This document shows, in pieces, positions 33,985 through 46,270 of a DNA stretch of 64,000 bases; the first letter of the stretch is position 1, and every line of letters begins with the position of its first letter. The translations under genes and the position numbers were made by a program. The DNA comes from Mesocentrotus franciscanus (taxonomy: Eukaryota > Echinodermata > Echinoidea > Camarodonta > Strongylocentrotidae): the NCBI GenBank assembly GCA_037976565.1, contig CP137673.1:62001-126000 (forward strand). Direction: 5' to 3'. The notes beneath the pieces are model-generated. The model was given only the letters and a program-made list of their open reading frames with translations. It was not told where the DNA came from and did no database searches.

Positions 33985-36900
33985 CGCGCCTTAGCGTCGA
34001 AAGTAAGAATACATGCGAAGGAAAAATTACCAGAGAAGAATGTTATAAAGCACTAACAAGTATGAAAATTAATAAATCTCCTGGTAATGACGGGTTTACG
34101 GTAGAATTTTATCTCACATTTTGGCCGCAGTTAGGAGGGTTACTGGTTGATGTTTTTAACGAAGTATTTGAAAAAGGTTGTTTATCGACTTCTCAGAAAC
34201 AAGGTGTCATAACATTAATTGAAAAAGACGGTAAGGATCCTTTATATGCTAAAAATTATAGACCAATTACGTTGTTGAACACCGACTATAAGATAATATC
34301 AAAAGTAATGGCAAAACGAATAAAGGATGTCTTGAATGATGTTATTTCTGCTGATCAAGTAGGCTATATAAATGGTAGACATATTGGTGAAGCTATACGT
34401 TTGATAGATGATGTATTTTTCACTGTAATAACCATTGTGAGGAAGACATTTTCCTTATAGCAGTCGACTTTCAAAAGGCTTTTGACTCTGTCTCACACAA
34501 ATTTCTTTTCAAAGTATTGGAATTGTTTGGTTTTGGACAGTATTTTTGTTCTTGGGTTAAAACCATGTACAATGGAATTAGTAGTTGTGTTATGAATGGA
34601 GGCTTTCTACAGGTTATTTTGATATTAAGAGAGGGGTAAGGCAGGGGGACCCGCTTTCACCGTATTTGTTTTTGCTAGTTATAGAAACTATGGCTCACGC
34701 CCTTAGAAATGATAGGGCTATTAAAGGAGTGGAATTCGATAATTCTGAAATTCGACAAATTCTGTATGCCGATGACATGACACGACCATGTTTGTAAGGA
34801 ATGAATCATCGATTAAAAGAATACAAGATATTTTCCTAGCTTTCTATAAATTAAGTGATTTAAAGGTTAACATTGAAAAAACCAATGTAATGAGAATAGG
34901 TAAAAACAGAAGAGAGTCGGGAACTTTACCTTTTGGTAATATTGTAACGGAAATGAAGATTTTAGGCGTATATTTTTGCTTGGATACAATGAGAATGGAA
35001 GATTTGAATTATAAAGAGATTTTGAGTAGAATTAAAAGACTTTTGGGGTGGTGGAAATGGCAGAGAGATTTAACAGTGATGGGGAAAGTACATTTGCTCA
35101 AAACATATGCCTTGTCAAAATTAAACTACGTTTCGTCGTCATTAGTTGTTCCAAGGTGGGTAGGAACAGAAACTAAGAAAATTTGCTTTGATTTCATATG
35201 GAATGGAAAAGATAGAATTAAAAGAGATATTTGTTATCAAGATTACATGGATGGTGGCTTAAGGATGATAGATTTTGATTTATTTGTGAAAACCCAAAGG
35301 GTAATGTGGTTAAAACGACTACTTTATGGGGAAACAAATATGGGCTGGAAACTTTATTTTGATTACATCTTTAGAAAAGTGGGTGGAAGGTTTATCTCGC
35401 TTTGTAATTATGATATTAAGTTATTGAAATTGAAAGCCCCACAGTTCTATTTAGAGATTTTAAAGGCTTGGCAAGATATTGAGGAAAACAGGAATTTTGC
35501 AGGAAAAGTCAATCCAATTATTTTTAACAATAAAGATTACCTTTTGAAAGGTAAAATGATTTTTGATGAAGATTTGTTTAAAAATAATATATACCTTGTC
35601 GATCACGTTCTTGAGAGAGAACAGGTGAAAACAGTAAATTATTTTCATAGACAAGGCTTGAGTGCTGAAAATATTATGGAAATTTGGAAGATAAGTGATG
35701 TCGTGTTGAAAAGCGAAAAACATAAAGGGAACTTCCAGGATTTATGCTCATATGATGTAGACAATTATAATATTTCTTTGAAGATGTTTGGAAAAGTCAT
35801 TTTACTGAAAGATGTACCATCTAGAAAGGTCTACGAAAATTTTGTAACTAATCTCCAGCACCCGTATACTTACCGAATAAAAGATGATCACAACCATTTT
35901 GATTTTTCAAAAAAAGAAATTTCACAAATATTTATAAGAATCAGAACTACAACAATTTTACCGAAAGTCAGGGAATTTCAGTATAAATTACTTCATGGTG
36001 CAATATATACCAATGAACATCTTTTTAAATTTGGGTTTGTTGATAACAATTACTGTTCATTCTGCAAGGAAGCACCGGAATCATACGAACACCTATTTTG
36101 GGTTTGTCGTGATGTAAAGGCCTTATGGCAAATGGTTATTGAAAAACTAGGTTTAGGAAGTCTTCGGAAGGCAGAGTGGAAAGAAATACATGTGGGAATC
36201 ACTGGATCTGAACCTGAAATTAAATTTTGCAATACTGTGATTTTCTTAATGAAATATATTATTTTTAAGACAAGGTCAGAGGGGAGAGTTCCTACTCAGG
36301 AAAGATGTTTTCAAACTTTGTTAGAATATCAAAATGAAGAAAAAGCAATAGCTATTAAAAGGAATAGATAAGCATTTGTTAAAATGGGAGAGATTGCACC
36401 GAAATGGCAGGACTGGGGGCGATATCCAGGGGTAAGGAGAGGGAGAGTGAGAGAGTGAGGGAGAGAGGGGGTGAAAGAGAGGATGTGTGAATGTGTGCTC
36501 GTCGTGTGTATGTGTGTGTTGTGGCTGCGTGTGTGCGTGTGTGCGGGTGTGTTTGTTTTGTTTTGTTTTTGTAGGGAGGGGTTTGGGAAGTCAAGGGGTA
36601 AAAGCAGAAAGATTTCACTCAATTTCTCTAATTTAAAAAAAATTGTTTAAGGTTTTTTTTCTTCTAATGTTTGTATGTTTATGTTATTCATTGAAATTGT
36701 TTTAGTGATGATTAATTGTACTTCTGGTAATGTATAATTTCAGTGTGTCAAGCTTAATCATCTATTGTTCATTATAGGATCATATAAGTCATTGAAATAT
36801 GTTAGTTGTGATTTTTACTGTATTTCTGTTATGTAATTCAATGAAAATGATTTGAAAAAAGGAAAAAAATCATGTATTATTGAGTGAAATCAAAATAAAG

Positions 36901-37125
36901 ATAATAGAAAAAAAATGGTGGGGAGGGAGGGGGGTTAGTAGTGTGTTTGGTTGGATGGGGTCATTTGTTTTATGTTACAATTGATTTCATTTTTGTTTTC
37001 ATCAATCGTACAATCTGTTATGAAAATGTTTTGAAATTATGTTAAGACAAAACAATTGTATTTTATTTCTAAAAGTGATTTGTATTGTTTGGAATCAATA
37101 AAAAAAAAAACTATTGAAAAAAAAA
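33985..37125 (+). mobile_element. LINE of the L1/Tx1 type, 5'-truncated, dead
   Basis: The 5' end is cut within the reverse transcriptase, so no endonuclease domain is present. Coding runs to TAG/TAA at 36371, followed by a GA/GT-rich and AT-rich 3' region with an AATAAA at 37098 and an A-rich tail (37101-37131). The insertion sits inside the area bounded by the two CCGAA arrays. No target duplication was resolved. Confidence 0.75.
33990..36371 (+). pseudogene. LINE ORF2 remnant: reverse transcriptase and C-terminal zinc knuckle
   Basis: The reading occupies several frame segments. 33990-34440 holds INKSPGNDGFTVEFYLTFWP and NYRPITLLNTDYKIISKVMA. 34430-34600, in another frame, holds AVDFQKAFDSVSHKFL (motif A). 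34605-34785 holds GVRQGDPLSPYLFLLVIE (motif B) and QILYADDMT (motif C, Y-A-D-D). 34788-36371 is one long open frame of 527 codons with LKVNIEKTNVMRIGK, the thumb region, and a zf-RVT knuckle CSFCKEAPESYEHLFWVC. NYRPI and the knuckle place it near L1/Tx1-type LINEs. Frame changes near 34440, 34605 and 34785 make it inactive, while the last 1.58 kb is unbroken, so the insertion is probably not very old. Confidence 0.85.
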
Positions 37126-37705
37126 AAAAAGTCATCCTTTTAAAAATATGTAACTAAAATAAAAATATTCTTGTACGAATATTTTTTCAAATGGTAGATG
37201 GTACAATTTTGGAAATCGCACCGGTGTACTTTTAAGAGTTACAGGTGGCTAACCACGCCAAAATTATAGACAAACAAAATATTGTCATTATGTCAACTAT
37301 TTTGGAATTGCTGGGAGTGTCAGATGCATAACTTTAATGATGTATAACCGTATAAGTTCAAATGTAGTAGTAGATGATAAGACACTGCATAATCCCTCGG
37401 GTTAGTAAGAACAGGAAAATGCTATACCTACCTGGACAATTTTGACATTTCACATTTCTCTAGACATTGTCATGCATGCTTCATACTAATGTCCTTAATA
37501 CTGACAGAAGTTTGATGGAGGAGATGATTTCACGTATACATCTGAGTTGGATGTAGGAGAAGGATTCTCACCGAACCTGTGAAAATTTAGAGATTAAAAA
37601 GACGAAAACTGCACGTTATGACAAACGGGCCCTTTCCTAGAGAGAGTTCAGAATTTGTTACCAACAATAAACAAAAGAGAAGAGAAAGAGCTCCTCACAT
37701 ACACA
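37125..37705. other. No gene seen
   Basis: AT-rich DNA with no recognisable exon or repeat family. Confidence 0.5.
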
Positions 37706-37960
37706 CAGTGGCGTAGATAGAGTCCAGCCATTGAGGGGGCACTGGCACCATGGGTGGGGGTGCACCGATCTTACTCGGAAAATTCAATGCGAATTTACAA
37801 GGGCGCTAGTTAGGAGGTGGTGCACAAAGGGGTCCAATTGTCTTCTTTTCTCTTCCTTTTCCATTTTCCTTCTTTTCTCTTTTTCTCTTTCTCTTTCATT
37901 TTTTGTTCGCCATCAAATTGACGTGCCGTGCCCCCCGTGCCTCCCGTAGCTACGCCACTG
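37706..37960. mobile_element. MITE with CAGTGGCGTAG ends
   Basis: The left end CAGTGGCGTAG and right end CTACGCCACTG are perfect inverted copies. The interior is G-rich on the left and CT-rich at 37845-37900. CAGTGGCG ends are typical of hAT-like non-autonomous elements. Confidence 0.7.
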
Positions 37961-38047
37961 CATGCACAGTGGTAAATTTCCGAAATGTACACTTTTTTCT
38001 AACAAAGATATTAAGTGGGGATGGTGTCACGCCCATATCAATCTTTA

Positions 38048-38222
38048 AGGGCTGGTCACATTTGTCCGATAACGATAACGATAACGAGATTTCAATTAAA
38101 GGTCACCCTACTATACGTGTGAGCATGTGCATGTCTGTTAATCGTAGGGCAGCTGTCGGATGTACCTTTAACGAAAAATCTCGTTATCGTTATATTTATC
38201 GGACAAATGTGACTGGCCCTTT
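38048..38222. mobile_element. MITE with GATAACGATAACGA inverted ends
   Basis: The left end has GGGCTGGTCACATTTGTCCG and ATAACGATAACGATAACGAG; the right end has CTCGTTATCGTTATATTTAT and CGGACAAATGTGACTGGCCC. TTTAA occurs on both flanks. Confidence 0.8.
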
Positions 38223-39000
38223 AAAGGCCAAGTCCACTTCAAAAATAACTTACTTTCAATAGAAGCAGAAAAATCAGACAAAACAATCAAAAAAAGTTTG
38301 AGCAAAATCGGATAACTAATAAGAAAGTTATGAATTTTTAATGACATGAAAAAATTTGAAAATCACAAGACAAATTGGCAACTCACTCATGAGTCTGTGA
38401 CGTCATGTCCTCACTATCCACTAATTATTTTCTTGATATTGATGATATAAATTTCCTATTTTCTCCCTAACAATCTTATTTCTTCACACCAGCATCCAAG
38501 TTAGATTGATAGTCATATGTTTTTGTGTAGATGCACTAATAAGAGTAATTTTTTTCCAGTTAAATCATGAAAAATGTGAATTTTGATAAACTATTTATAT
38601 AAAAATCAATAATAATGAATATACAATATTCAGAAAATAGTATCAATTCTTCAAAGTTCATAAAAGATTTTGTGAAATGTCATGCACACAATATGATACA
38701 AATCATATAACCTGGGCAAAGGCATGGGGAAATCAAGTTTTGGGGGATAACAAGGGAAATTAATGGGATTAAACTATATAAAGCAATTGATAGATAGTGA
38801 GGACATGACGTCACAAACTGATAACCATATTGGCAATTTGTGTTATGATTCTCATTGTTCCATAGTTTTACATACTTAAAAAAAAAATCATAACTTTCTT
38901 ATTACTTATCCGATTTTGCTCAAACTTTGTTTGATTGGTTTGTCTGATTTTTCTGCTTCTATTGAAAGTAAGTTATCTTTGGAGAGGACTTGGCCTTCAA
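38222..39000. mobile_element. Element with ~110-bp inverted ends (GGCCAAGTCCACTT)
   Basis: The left arm (AAGGCCAAGTCCACTTC … AATCGGATAACTAATAAGAA) and right arm (TTATTACTTATCCGATTTTG … GAGGACTTGGCCTT) pair over about 110 bases. The interior has TGACGTCATGTCCTCACTAT and its complement at 38795-38815, a second inner pair. No protein is encoded. The element directly abuts the one at 38048. Confidence 0.75.
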
Positions 39001-39060
39001 TAAGTGACACCCCGCCCCCTTGATATCTACGCGGCTAACCGGTGTCAAATGCTTTAACAG

Positions 39061-39683
39061 TAAAGGCCCGGTCACACAGCCTTTCGCGTCTGTATCGCGG
39101 GTAAAATTTCGCGATTTTTTTTTTGCCCGTGGTGGAAAATGTGCAAAATTGGCTTACCCGCGGTTTACCCGTGGTATGCCCGCGGAACAGACGCCGGCGA
39201 CTGTTCCGCGTCCTTATCGCGGGTGAAGCGCGGCGGTACCGCGTCTTTATCGCGACCTCAAAGCGTCCAACAGCGTCTGCTTCACGGGCAGAAATTTTTG
39301 GCCGTGATTCGGCCGCGATACGCCCGTGGAGGGCTGTGTGACCGGGCCTTTAAATTTCGCGTCCTACCGCGTGTAACCACGTCTTAACCGCGGCCGTAGC
39401 ACGTCCTAGCACGTTCGTTCCGCGTCTGTACCGCGTCTTTACCGCGTGTGTACCACGTGTACCGCCCGCGATTACCCGCGGTCTAAATTTTGGGCAGCCC
39501 AAAACTTTTCGCGCGGCCAACCGCGTGTGAATTTCTTACCGCGTGTAACGACGGGTAAAGTACGGCTGTATCGCGTCTTTATCGCGACCTCAAAGCGTCC
39601 AACAGCGTCTGCTTCACGGGCAGAAATTTTTGGCCGTGATTCGGCCGCGATACGCCCGTGGAGGGCTGTGTGACCGGGCCTTA
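39061..39683. mobile_element. GC-rich Harbinger-like MITE with duplicated right end
   Basis: The left end TAAAGGCCCGGTCACACAGC is inverted at 39333-39353 (GGCTGTGTGACCGGGCCTTT) and again at 39663-39683. The 111 bases at 39241-39352 and 39572-39682 are nearly identical. The interior is made of TACCGCGTCTTTACCGCG-type words. The core GGTCACACA is shared with the Harbinger ends at 28317 and 30061. Confidence 0.75.
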
Positions 39684-40180
39684 AGACAGACACATACATT
39701 TCTAAAGTGATACAGACATTCCATGGACATTTCCAAAATGACACTTTGTTCAAATTTTCCAACCACAGAAAAGAGAACTTTGTGGAGCAGGGTCGAGAAT
39801 TAACGTATGGCCACCCCTCAAAAACGGCTTTCAGGCCATTTCCCATATCTCCAGATGACTCGTCTGTCCCTCTTAGTATGTGACCAGAGCACGACATTAA
39901 ATGTCATTTACAGGCATCACAAACTTGAGAATAGACTGCCCACAAAGTAAAATTGAATGTCATTCCAGGTGCGGTTACTTGCTTCCGACTTGGTTGCAAA
40001 GAAACCTGAAAAGAGGGACGGTCAATCCCATGAATAAAAGAAAAAAAGGGCGGAGGGGAGCCAATAACAAATACCAAATAAAAAGCAACAAGCAAACAAA
40101 CGAACAAATAAATATATAAATCAGAAAATAAAACGAAATCGGTGAGTTGACCTCCACTTATCACCTTATTAATGAACTAT
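39684..40180. other. No gene seen
   Basis: No coding match. AAACAAACGAACAAATAAAT at 40093 is a simple A-rich tract. Confidence 0.45.
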
Positions 40181-40184
40181 GATA

Positions 40185-40415
40185 CCCCCTTCTATCTTTC
40201 ACTCTCTATCACCGATTTCAATCTTATCCTCTCTTTCTAATTTTCCTCTCTTCCTTCCTTTCTTTCCCTTTTTTTTTCATTTGTCTTTTATATTGTCATA
40301 TTGTCTTTTGCTGTCTTCTACTATTTCTCCCTGTTTCGGTCTCTGTCTCTGTCTCTCTCCCTCTCTTTCTATCTCTGTCTGTCTGTCTGTCTCTCTGTCT
40401 GTCTCTCCCTCTTAC
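40185..40415 (+). repeat. Pyrimidine-rich tract with (CT)n and (CTGT)n
   Basis: Almost pure C/T for over 200 bases, including TCTGTCTGTCTGTCTCTCTG at 40374. It lies just inside the right CCGAA array, as the tract at 32915 lies just inside the left one. Confidence 0.8.
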
Positions 40416-40509
40416 CAGTCATTTTGGATCTCTTATGGGGAGATGGGGATGGGCTGTCTCGGCCTCCTGAATTTCCTTTAATGTTCGTTTGATGTTTAGG
40501 TTTTTTCCA

Positions 40510-40999
40510 TTTTTCGGAATTACGAACCCTATTTCAATTTCGGAATTACGAACTCCATTTCATTTTCGGAATTATGAACCCTCTTTCATTTTCGGAATTA
40601 TAAACCCTTTTTCATTGTCGGAAATAGGAACCTTCGGAATGGCTATGAAACCTTTTTCATTTTCGTAATTTTGAACCCTATTTCATTTTCGGAATTATGA
40701 ACCTTTTTCCATTTTCGGAGTTATGAACCCTATTTCTATTTCGGAATTAGGAACCCTTTTTAATTTTCGGAATTATGAACCTTTTTTCATTTTCGGAAAT
40801 ACGAACCTTCGGAATGATGAACCCTTTTTCATTTTCGGAAATATGAACCCTAATTTATTTTCGGAATTATGAACCTTCGGATAAACGAACCTTCGGAATA
40901 ATGCAACAAATGTTCTGAATTATGAACCCTTTTTCGTTTTCGGAATTATGAACCCCTAGGCATGGGAAATTTGTGTTTCGGATTTATGAACCTTCGGAA
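40510..40999 (-). repeat. CCGAAGGTTCGTAATT array, right arm (inverted)
   Basis: Units such as TTTCATTTTCGGAATTATGA and ACCTTCGGAATAATG run in the opposite sense to the array at 32460-32775. The ATTTCATTTTCGG form lies inside and the ACCTTCGGA form outside, mirroring the left arm. Confidence 0.85.
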
Positions 41000-41537
41000 A
41001 ATACGAGTGCCCCCGCGCTTATTACTATAGGACGCGATCGCGCGTCACTATTAGATTTGCGCATAATTATGTATTCAGGGCGCCGCGTTTTCATGAATCG
41101 CTTGTCTTTTCTTAATATTTATTAGTCCATTTTGGTGATTAACGCTTCAACCACTCCCTGCCACGCCCTTCTCCTCGAGAAATATTTTATTGAAACCCGA
41201 ATACACTGAAAATGGAGCGTTTTAACTCCAAAAGTCTCCAATAATGTGCAAACACGTTTAAACTTAGTAAAATTCTGTCAGAAAATAATGCTTACGGTTT
41301 TCATTAATCTAAGTTTGTTCACATAAAATGTTATGAGTTCAATATTATTTTTATCTTTCTTTTTGTCTTTTATCAAATTATTAAATTGATATCAAGAATA
41401 TTTTCAGTAATTCATTAATTCAAATAACAGTTTACTGGTGCCAGTAACTTGCCTTTTCAATTTCTTCCGTTAATTTTGTCATTAATTATTGTTATAATTA
41501 TTATTTTCGTTTTTTTTTAATTATTATTTTTATTATT
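41000..41537. other. No gene seen
   Basis: AT-rich DNA without recognisable exons. TTATTATTTTTATTATTATA at 41520 borders the next element. Confidence 0.45.
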
Positions 41538-42534
41538 ATAGGTTTTCCCGCCCAATTTCATCAGAGTTGCATTCGATTTCATGAATAGGCGTTCAAGTTC
41601 GAACGTTTTTCGTCACCTCTCTGCTCTCTGGTTCATTTTCATTCTTTGAGCATTCAATTTCGTTTTATATCATTCCTTTTAAATTTTATTTCATTCAATT
41701 TAGAGAGAAATCCATTCAATTTAGTGACGCGAAGTTGTCATTCAATTTCGCGCCAGCTGGATAGACGTTCAATTTCGTCCTTAATACCAATTTCAATTTC
41801 ATTTATAGGCACACACCTTCGCACTTTAAACGTTCGAATTAAATTAACATAATCAAGTTCTGTAGTTCTATGTAATTCTTACCGCAATTTGTTCACATCA
41901 TATTATCTTTTTTCACTGTTTTCAATTATATAATTTCATTTTCATTTTAAACTTTCATAATATTTTTGTAATCATATTTTATATGTTTCTTTTCTTTCTA
42001 ATCTTTTCTTCCATTTCACTTTATTCCCTAGCAGTATAGATATAACACTTACAGAATGGTTATAACTCATAATTTGTAACATGTAAGTTAGTACTTATCA
42101 TGTACTTATTTACGTTATTATCATGTAAAAAATTTCAATATAAGGCAAAGGTCCCATTTCAAGGTACATAAAGTTTGCATAATTTATTCATACAGATGCA
42201 GATTGCACAGAACTTAAACAGTAAAAGAAAAAGACTGCCCAAATGCTATAAATGATTGCCTATTCGTGAAATTGAATACCTTAATGTTCATCAGGGCGGT
42301 GCAGGTGCGAATTTGAATGCATTTACGTGCATTTTTAAATTTGAACGCGCTTTTTACACGTTAATGTGAGAAAATCATGAAATCGCATGCTAATACAATT
42401 AAATTGAATGACCTAGTTAGCTTTTTGAATGTTGATCTCGGTGATCATTCGAATTCGCTCGAAATTGAATGATCGCATCGTTAAATCGGATGCAACTCTG
42501 ATGAAATTGGGCGGGAAAACCTATATTATTATTA
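41538..42534. mobile_element. TATAGGTTTTCCCGCCC element, copy 1
   Basis: Ends TATAGGTTTTCCCGCCCAAT and ATTGGGCGGGAAAACCTATA are inverted copies extending about 45 bases. The interior repeats CATTCAATTT words. There is no transposase. A second copy follows in the same orientation at 42807. Confidence 0.8.
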
Positions 42535-42806
42535 TTATTGTTATTGTTATTATCATCATAATTTTTCTCACTATTGTCGATAGTGATATCACAATTCGAT
42601 TTGAATTGTATATTGTACAGTGTTAAATTGACAAATTCAAACCGATTGTAAACTTCTCCAATACCCCAATGTGGGTGACATGAGAATAAATTGTCATTGT
42701 CATTGTCACAAACTGTACTAGTGTATGACATTGTCATTGTCAATGTCAATGTTATTACGTCATTCGAAATACGTACCATTTAACAGACCAATAGTGTGAC
42801 TTGTAT
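42535..42806. repeat. Spacer with (TTA)n and ATTGTC repeats
   Basis: (ATT)n at 42527-42560, then ATTGTCATTGTCATTGTC at 42691 and GACATTGTCATTGTCAATGT at 42727. No coding signal. Confidence 0.6.
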
Positions 42807-44776
42807 TATAGGTTTTCCCGCCCAATTTCATCAGAGTTGCATTCGAATTCATGAATGGGCGTTCAAGTTTGAACGATTTTCGTCAACTCTCTGCTCTCAT
42901 GGTTCATTTTCATTCTTTGAGCATTCTTTGATCATTCCTTTTAAATTTTATTTCATTCAATTTAGAGAGAAATCCATTTCAATTTAGTGACGCGAAGTTG
43001 TCATTCAATTTCGCGCCAGCTGGATAGACGTTCAATTTCGTCCTTAATACCAATTTCAATTTCATTTTGATAGGCACACACCTTCGCACTTTGAACGTTC
43101 GAAATAAATTAACATTAACATGTTCTGTAGTTCTATGATCTGGCGTACTGATGGGGGTGGGCTTGGGAGCAGTTGACCCCCCAAATAAAATTCAAACGTG
43201 GTTTATTTCTAATTCGATACCAGTGATATACAAATGTTGCTGAAATGACATGATTTTTCCGGGTTTTCTCTCTCTCACTTTTGCCCATTATGCCAGAGGT
43301 GGCACTCCCGGTGGAGGGGGCACTGTGCCCCTAACCTTTTCAGGTACCCCCCAAAAGCCCATTTTTACATAGGTCAAACTCTTGTGCCCCTTTTCTTTTC
43401 TAATAACTGTCATTTTCCTCTCTTTTCATCTGTGGTGAGTACGTCTTTTCAGGTGCGAGAAATTCCCCTTTTCACCTCTGATATTTTTGCCCTTTTTATT
43501 TTGACTCGTGCCCCTTTTACCTTTTAATTAGTGTACTTTTTCCTTCTGAATAAGAACCCCCTTCCCTTTCTCTTAAATGCCACTTTTCATCTCTGATAAG
43601 CGCCTCTTTTATTTTGACACGTGCCCCTTTTCCTCTCTAATAAGTACCATATTTCCTTCGAAAACTGCCCCTCTTCCTTTTTTACATGAGCCCCTCCCCC
43701 TTTTCAAAATGCACCTTTTAACATCTGATAAATGCCCCCATTAAAATCTCATAGGTGCCCTTTTACTTCAACAGAGTCCCCATTTCCATTCTCACAAGTG
43801 CCTTTTTTCATCCAGTGTTGAGTGTCCCTTTTCAGGTGCAAGAACTGCCATTTCACCTCTGATAATTGCCCTTTTTACTTTGACACGAGCACCTTTTCTT
43901 TTCTAATAACTTTCCTTCTACTTTGGATAAGCGCCTACTTTTCCTTTCTCCATAACATGCACCCCTAATTCAAGGCTTTTTAGAGCCCCTTTTTCTTTAA
44001 TTTTCCCTAGAGCTCGCTCGCTCGCATTTATAGATGTTATAATTATTGTGTTACTTATAAAAGAACTTTTCGGTCTTTCTTCATTAGATTGTGCTTAATA
44101 CTCATCAGGGTTTGTTTTTTGTCTTCTTTATAAGATGTTATTTTTCGCACTGGGACCTCACAAACCTTAAAATATTTGCAGTGTCTTGTACCACGTAAAA
44201 AAAGAAACAAATACTAATGTATTATCATCCCTGGTAGTGTAATCACATGCATGACGATGTAGGGGTATATACCAATGTATGTTTTGTTTAATGTTTCCCA
44301 TTGTAGGTGCCTCTTTTTCCAGAAAGTGCCCTTTTATGTTGTTGCCCCCACCCTATTATTATAATGTAAGATATTTCAATATAAGGCAAAGGTCCCATTT
44401 CAAGGTACATAAAGTGTGCATAAATAAATTTATTCAAACAGATGCAGATTGCAAAGAACTAAAAAATAAATTTAAAAAAAAGACTGCCCAAATGCTATAA
44501 ATGATTGCTTATTCGTGAATTTGAGTACATTAGTTACGTTCATCAAGGCGTTGCAGGTGCGAATTTGAATGCATTTACGTGCTTTCTTTAATTTGAACGC
44601 GCTTTTTACACGTTTATGTGAGAAAATCATGAAATCGCATGCTAATACAATTAAATTGAATGACCTAGTTAGCTTTTTGAATGTTGATCTCGGTGATCAT
44701 TCAAATTCGCTCGAAATTGAATGATCGCATCGATAAATTGGATGCAACTCTGATGAAATTGGGCGGGAAAACCTAT
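42807..44776. mobile_element. TATAGGTTTTCCCGCCC element, copy 2, with 1.2-kb insert
   Basis: It has the same ends and sub-terminal sequence as copy 1. About 260 bases of copy 1 (41874-42130) are replaced by unrelated DNA at about 43139-44369. Confidence 0.75.
43270..44000. repeat. Degenerate CCCCTTTT array inside copy 2
   Basis: Repeats of TGCCCCTTTTC plus ATCTCTGATAAG with a loose period near 40 bases. No coding signal. It is the core of the insert in copy 2. Confidence 0.65.
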
Positions 44777-46270
44777 ATTATTCCGATTTGTGTTCTGTTG
44801 GCCGAATTTATGATTTTAAACTTACACAGTCTAAATCATTATTCCATTTCCTTTATTCGGAAAACTAGGCCTAATGCATAATAATTTATGCCGAAATATA
44901 ATATTCTTTGTTTACATAAAATATTGTTTGTACCCAGATCAGAAAGAAAGAAAAAGTGTGAATCGGATGATGGCCCAATCACAACACGTCTTTCATTCAT
45001 GCCAAGTGGAGAAGCGTACTTTTTACCAATCACACTTTGTTTACTATCTGCTGGGTGGAGGATCGATGCATAGTTATTAGCCAATCACGTCTTTGTTTAT
45101 TAATCGCTCGGTGCATGTACAAAAGCTTCAGCCAATGAATCGACTTTAAATGTAATATATAGAAAAGGGACCTATAATGAGTTTGGCATGTTCCCTATAC
45201 CCCCGTCCCTCCTCCCTCTCTCTCTCTCTCTCTTTCATTCTCTCCATCTTTATACAATCCTTTTTTTCACGAGGGGAACCTACCTCATGCCCCCTAGCTA
45301 TGCCACTATAACTCGATAAAAGTCACACTATATATCTGCCCTTAAACCCCCCTTTTCACATAAGAAGTTGAAAACCATCTAGAGACTCCTAATAAATTGC
45401 GATACTGGTTAATTAATTATATTTCAACAATTTTTTAATTTCAGTTTCTTTACGGATAACTGAATTTTCTTATATTATAACGAAGATATGGCGTATATAT
45501 TCAGTACTGAATGAACGCCATAAAACTACTAACAACAACAACAACATAAGAAGAATGAGTTCGGTTGCATGTGATAACAATAAATGAATCAGTGGTGGAA
45601 CTAGACCTTTGACTTTGTTTGGACGAGAGGGGACATCCAAGTCAATTGTGATAAATTTATTTCAGGGAGTAATTCACTTTTGGGGTCTAATTTACAAGGA
45701 CGGAAGGGGAGCCGTGTCGGGCGGCAGGCAGACATACCTCCGTATCCAAGTTCTTCCTAGAAACTGTAAATTTCATGATTTCGATTTTCCTTTTCAATAT
45801 GATAAGCCTATTATTATTTTGTTCGGTGTGGTGTGTATTGTCATTAGTTACAATGAATTTATAGTTACTGAGAGCAAGCAAATTAAAACAATTAATCAAC
45901 AATTTCTCTCGAATTAGATTTTGGATAAATTTGCTTTCCTTATTCATAATGCATGCGGAGTTTGTTGTTCTATATGTTTGACATTTCAGACTATTGAAAT
46001 CCTGTTTTATTAAAATGGCGCTCATTTCTATACTTAATATCGAACTTTTGTGAGGTCACATTTAGGGCCAAGCAGAAAACTTGAGGAAATGTTCATTATT
46101 TATGAGATTTTTACCATCAATATAATGACTATTTACCTGGCAATAATCTCATTTAATAAATCTGAAAAAGTCATTTACATGGTATGTTAATTCTATTTTC
46201 TTGGTTGAAAAATAAACAAGAGGTCTGATTTTAAATAAATTTGTCAGCACTCGATGAAGGCTTACAACCA
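44777..46270. other. No gene seen; (CT)n at 45207-45240
   Basis: AT-rich DNA. CTAGCTATGCCACTAT at 45295 looks like the right end of a CAGTGGCGTAG-type element. A plus-strand frame of 102 codons (45609-45917) has no recognisable motif. Confidence 0.45.
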
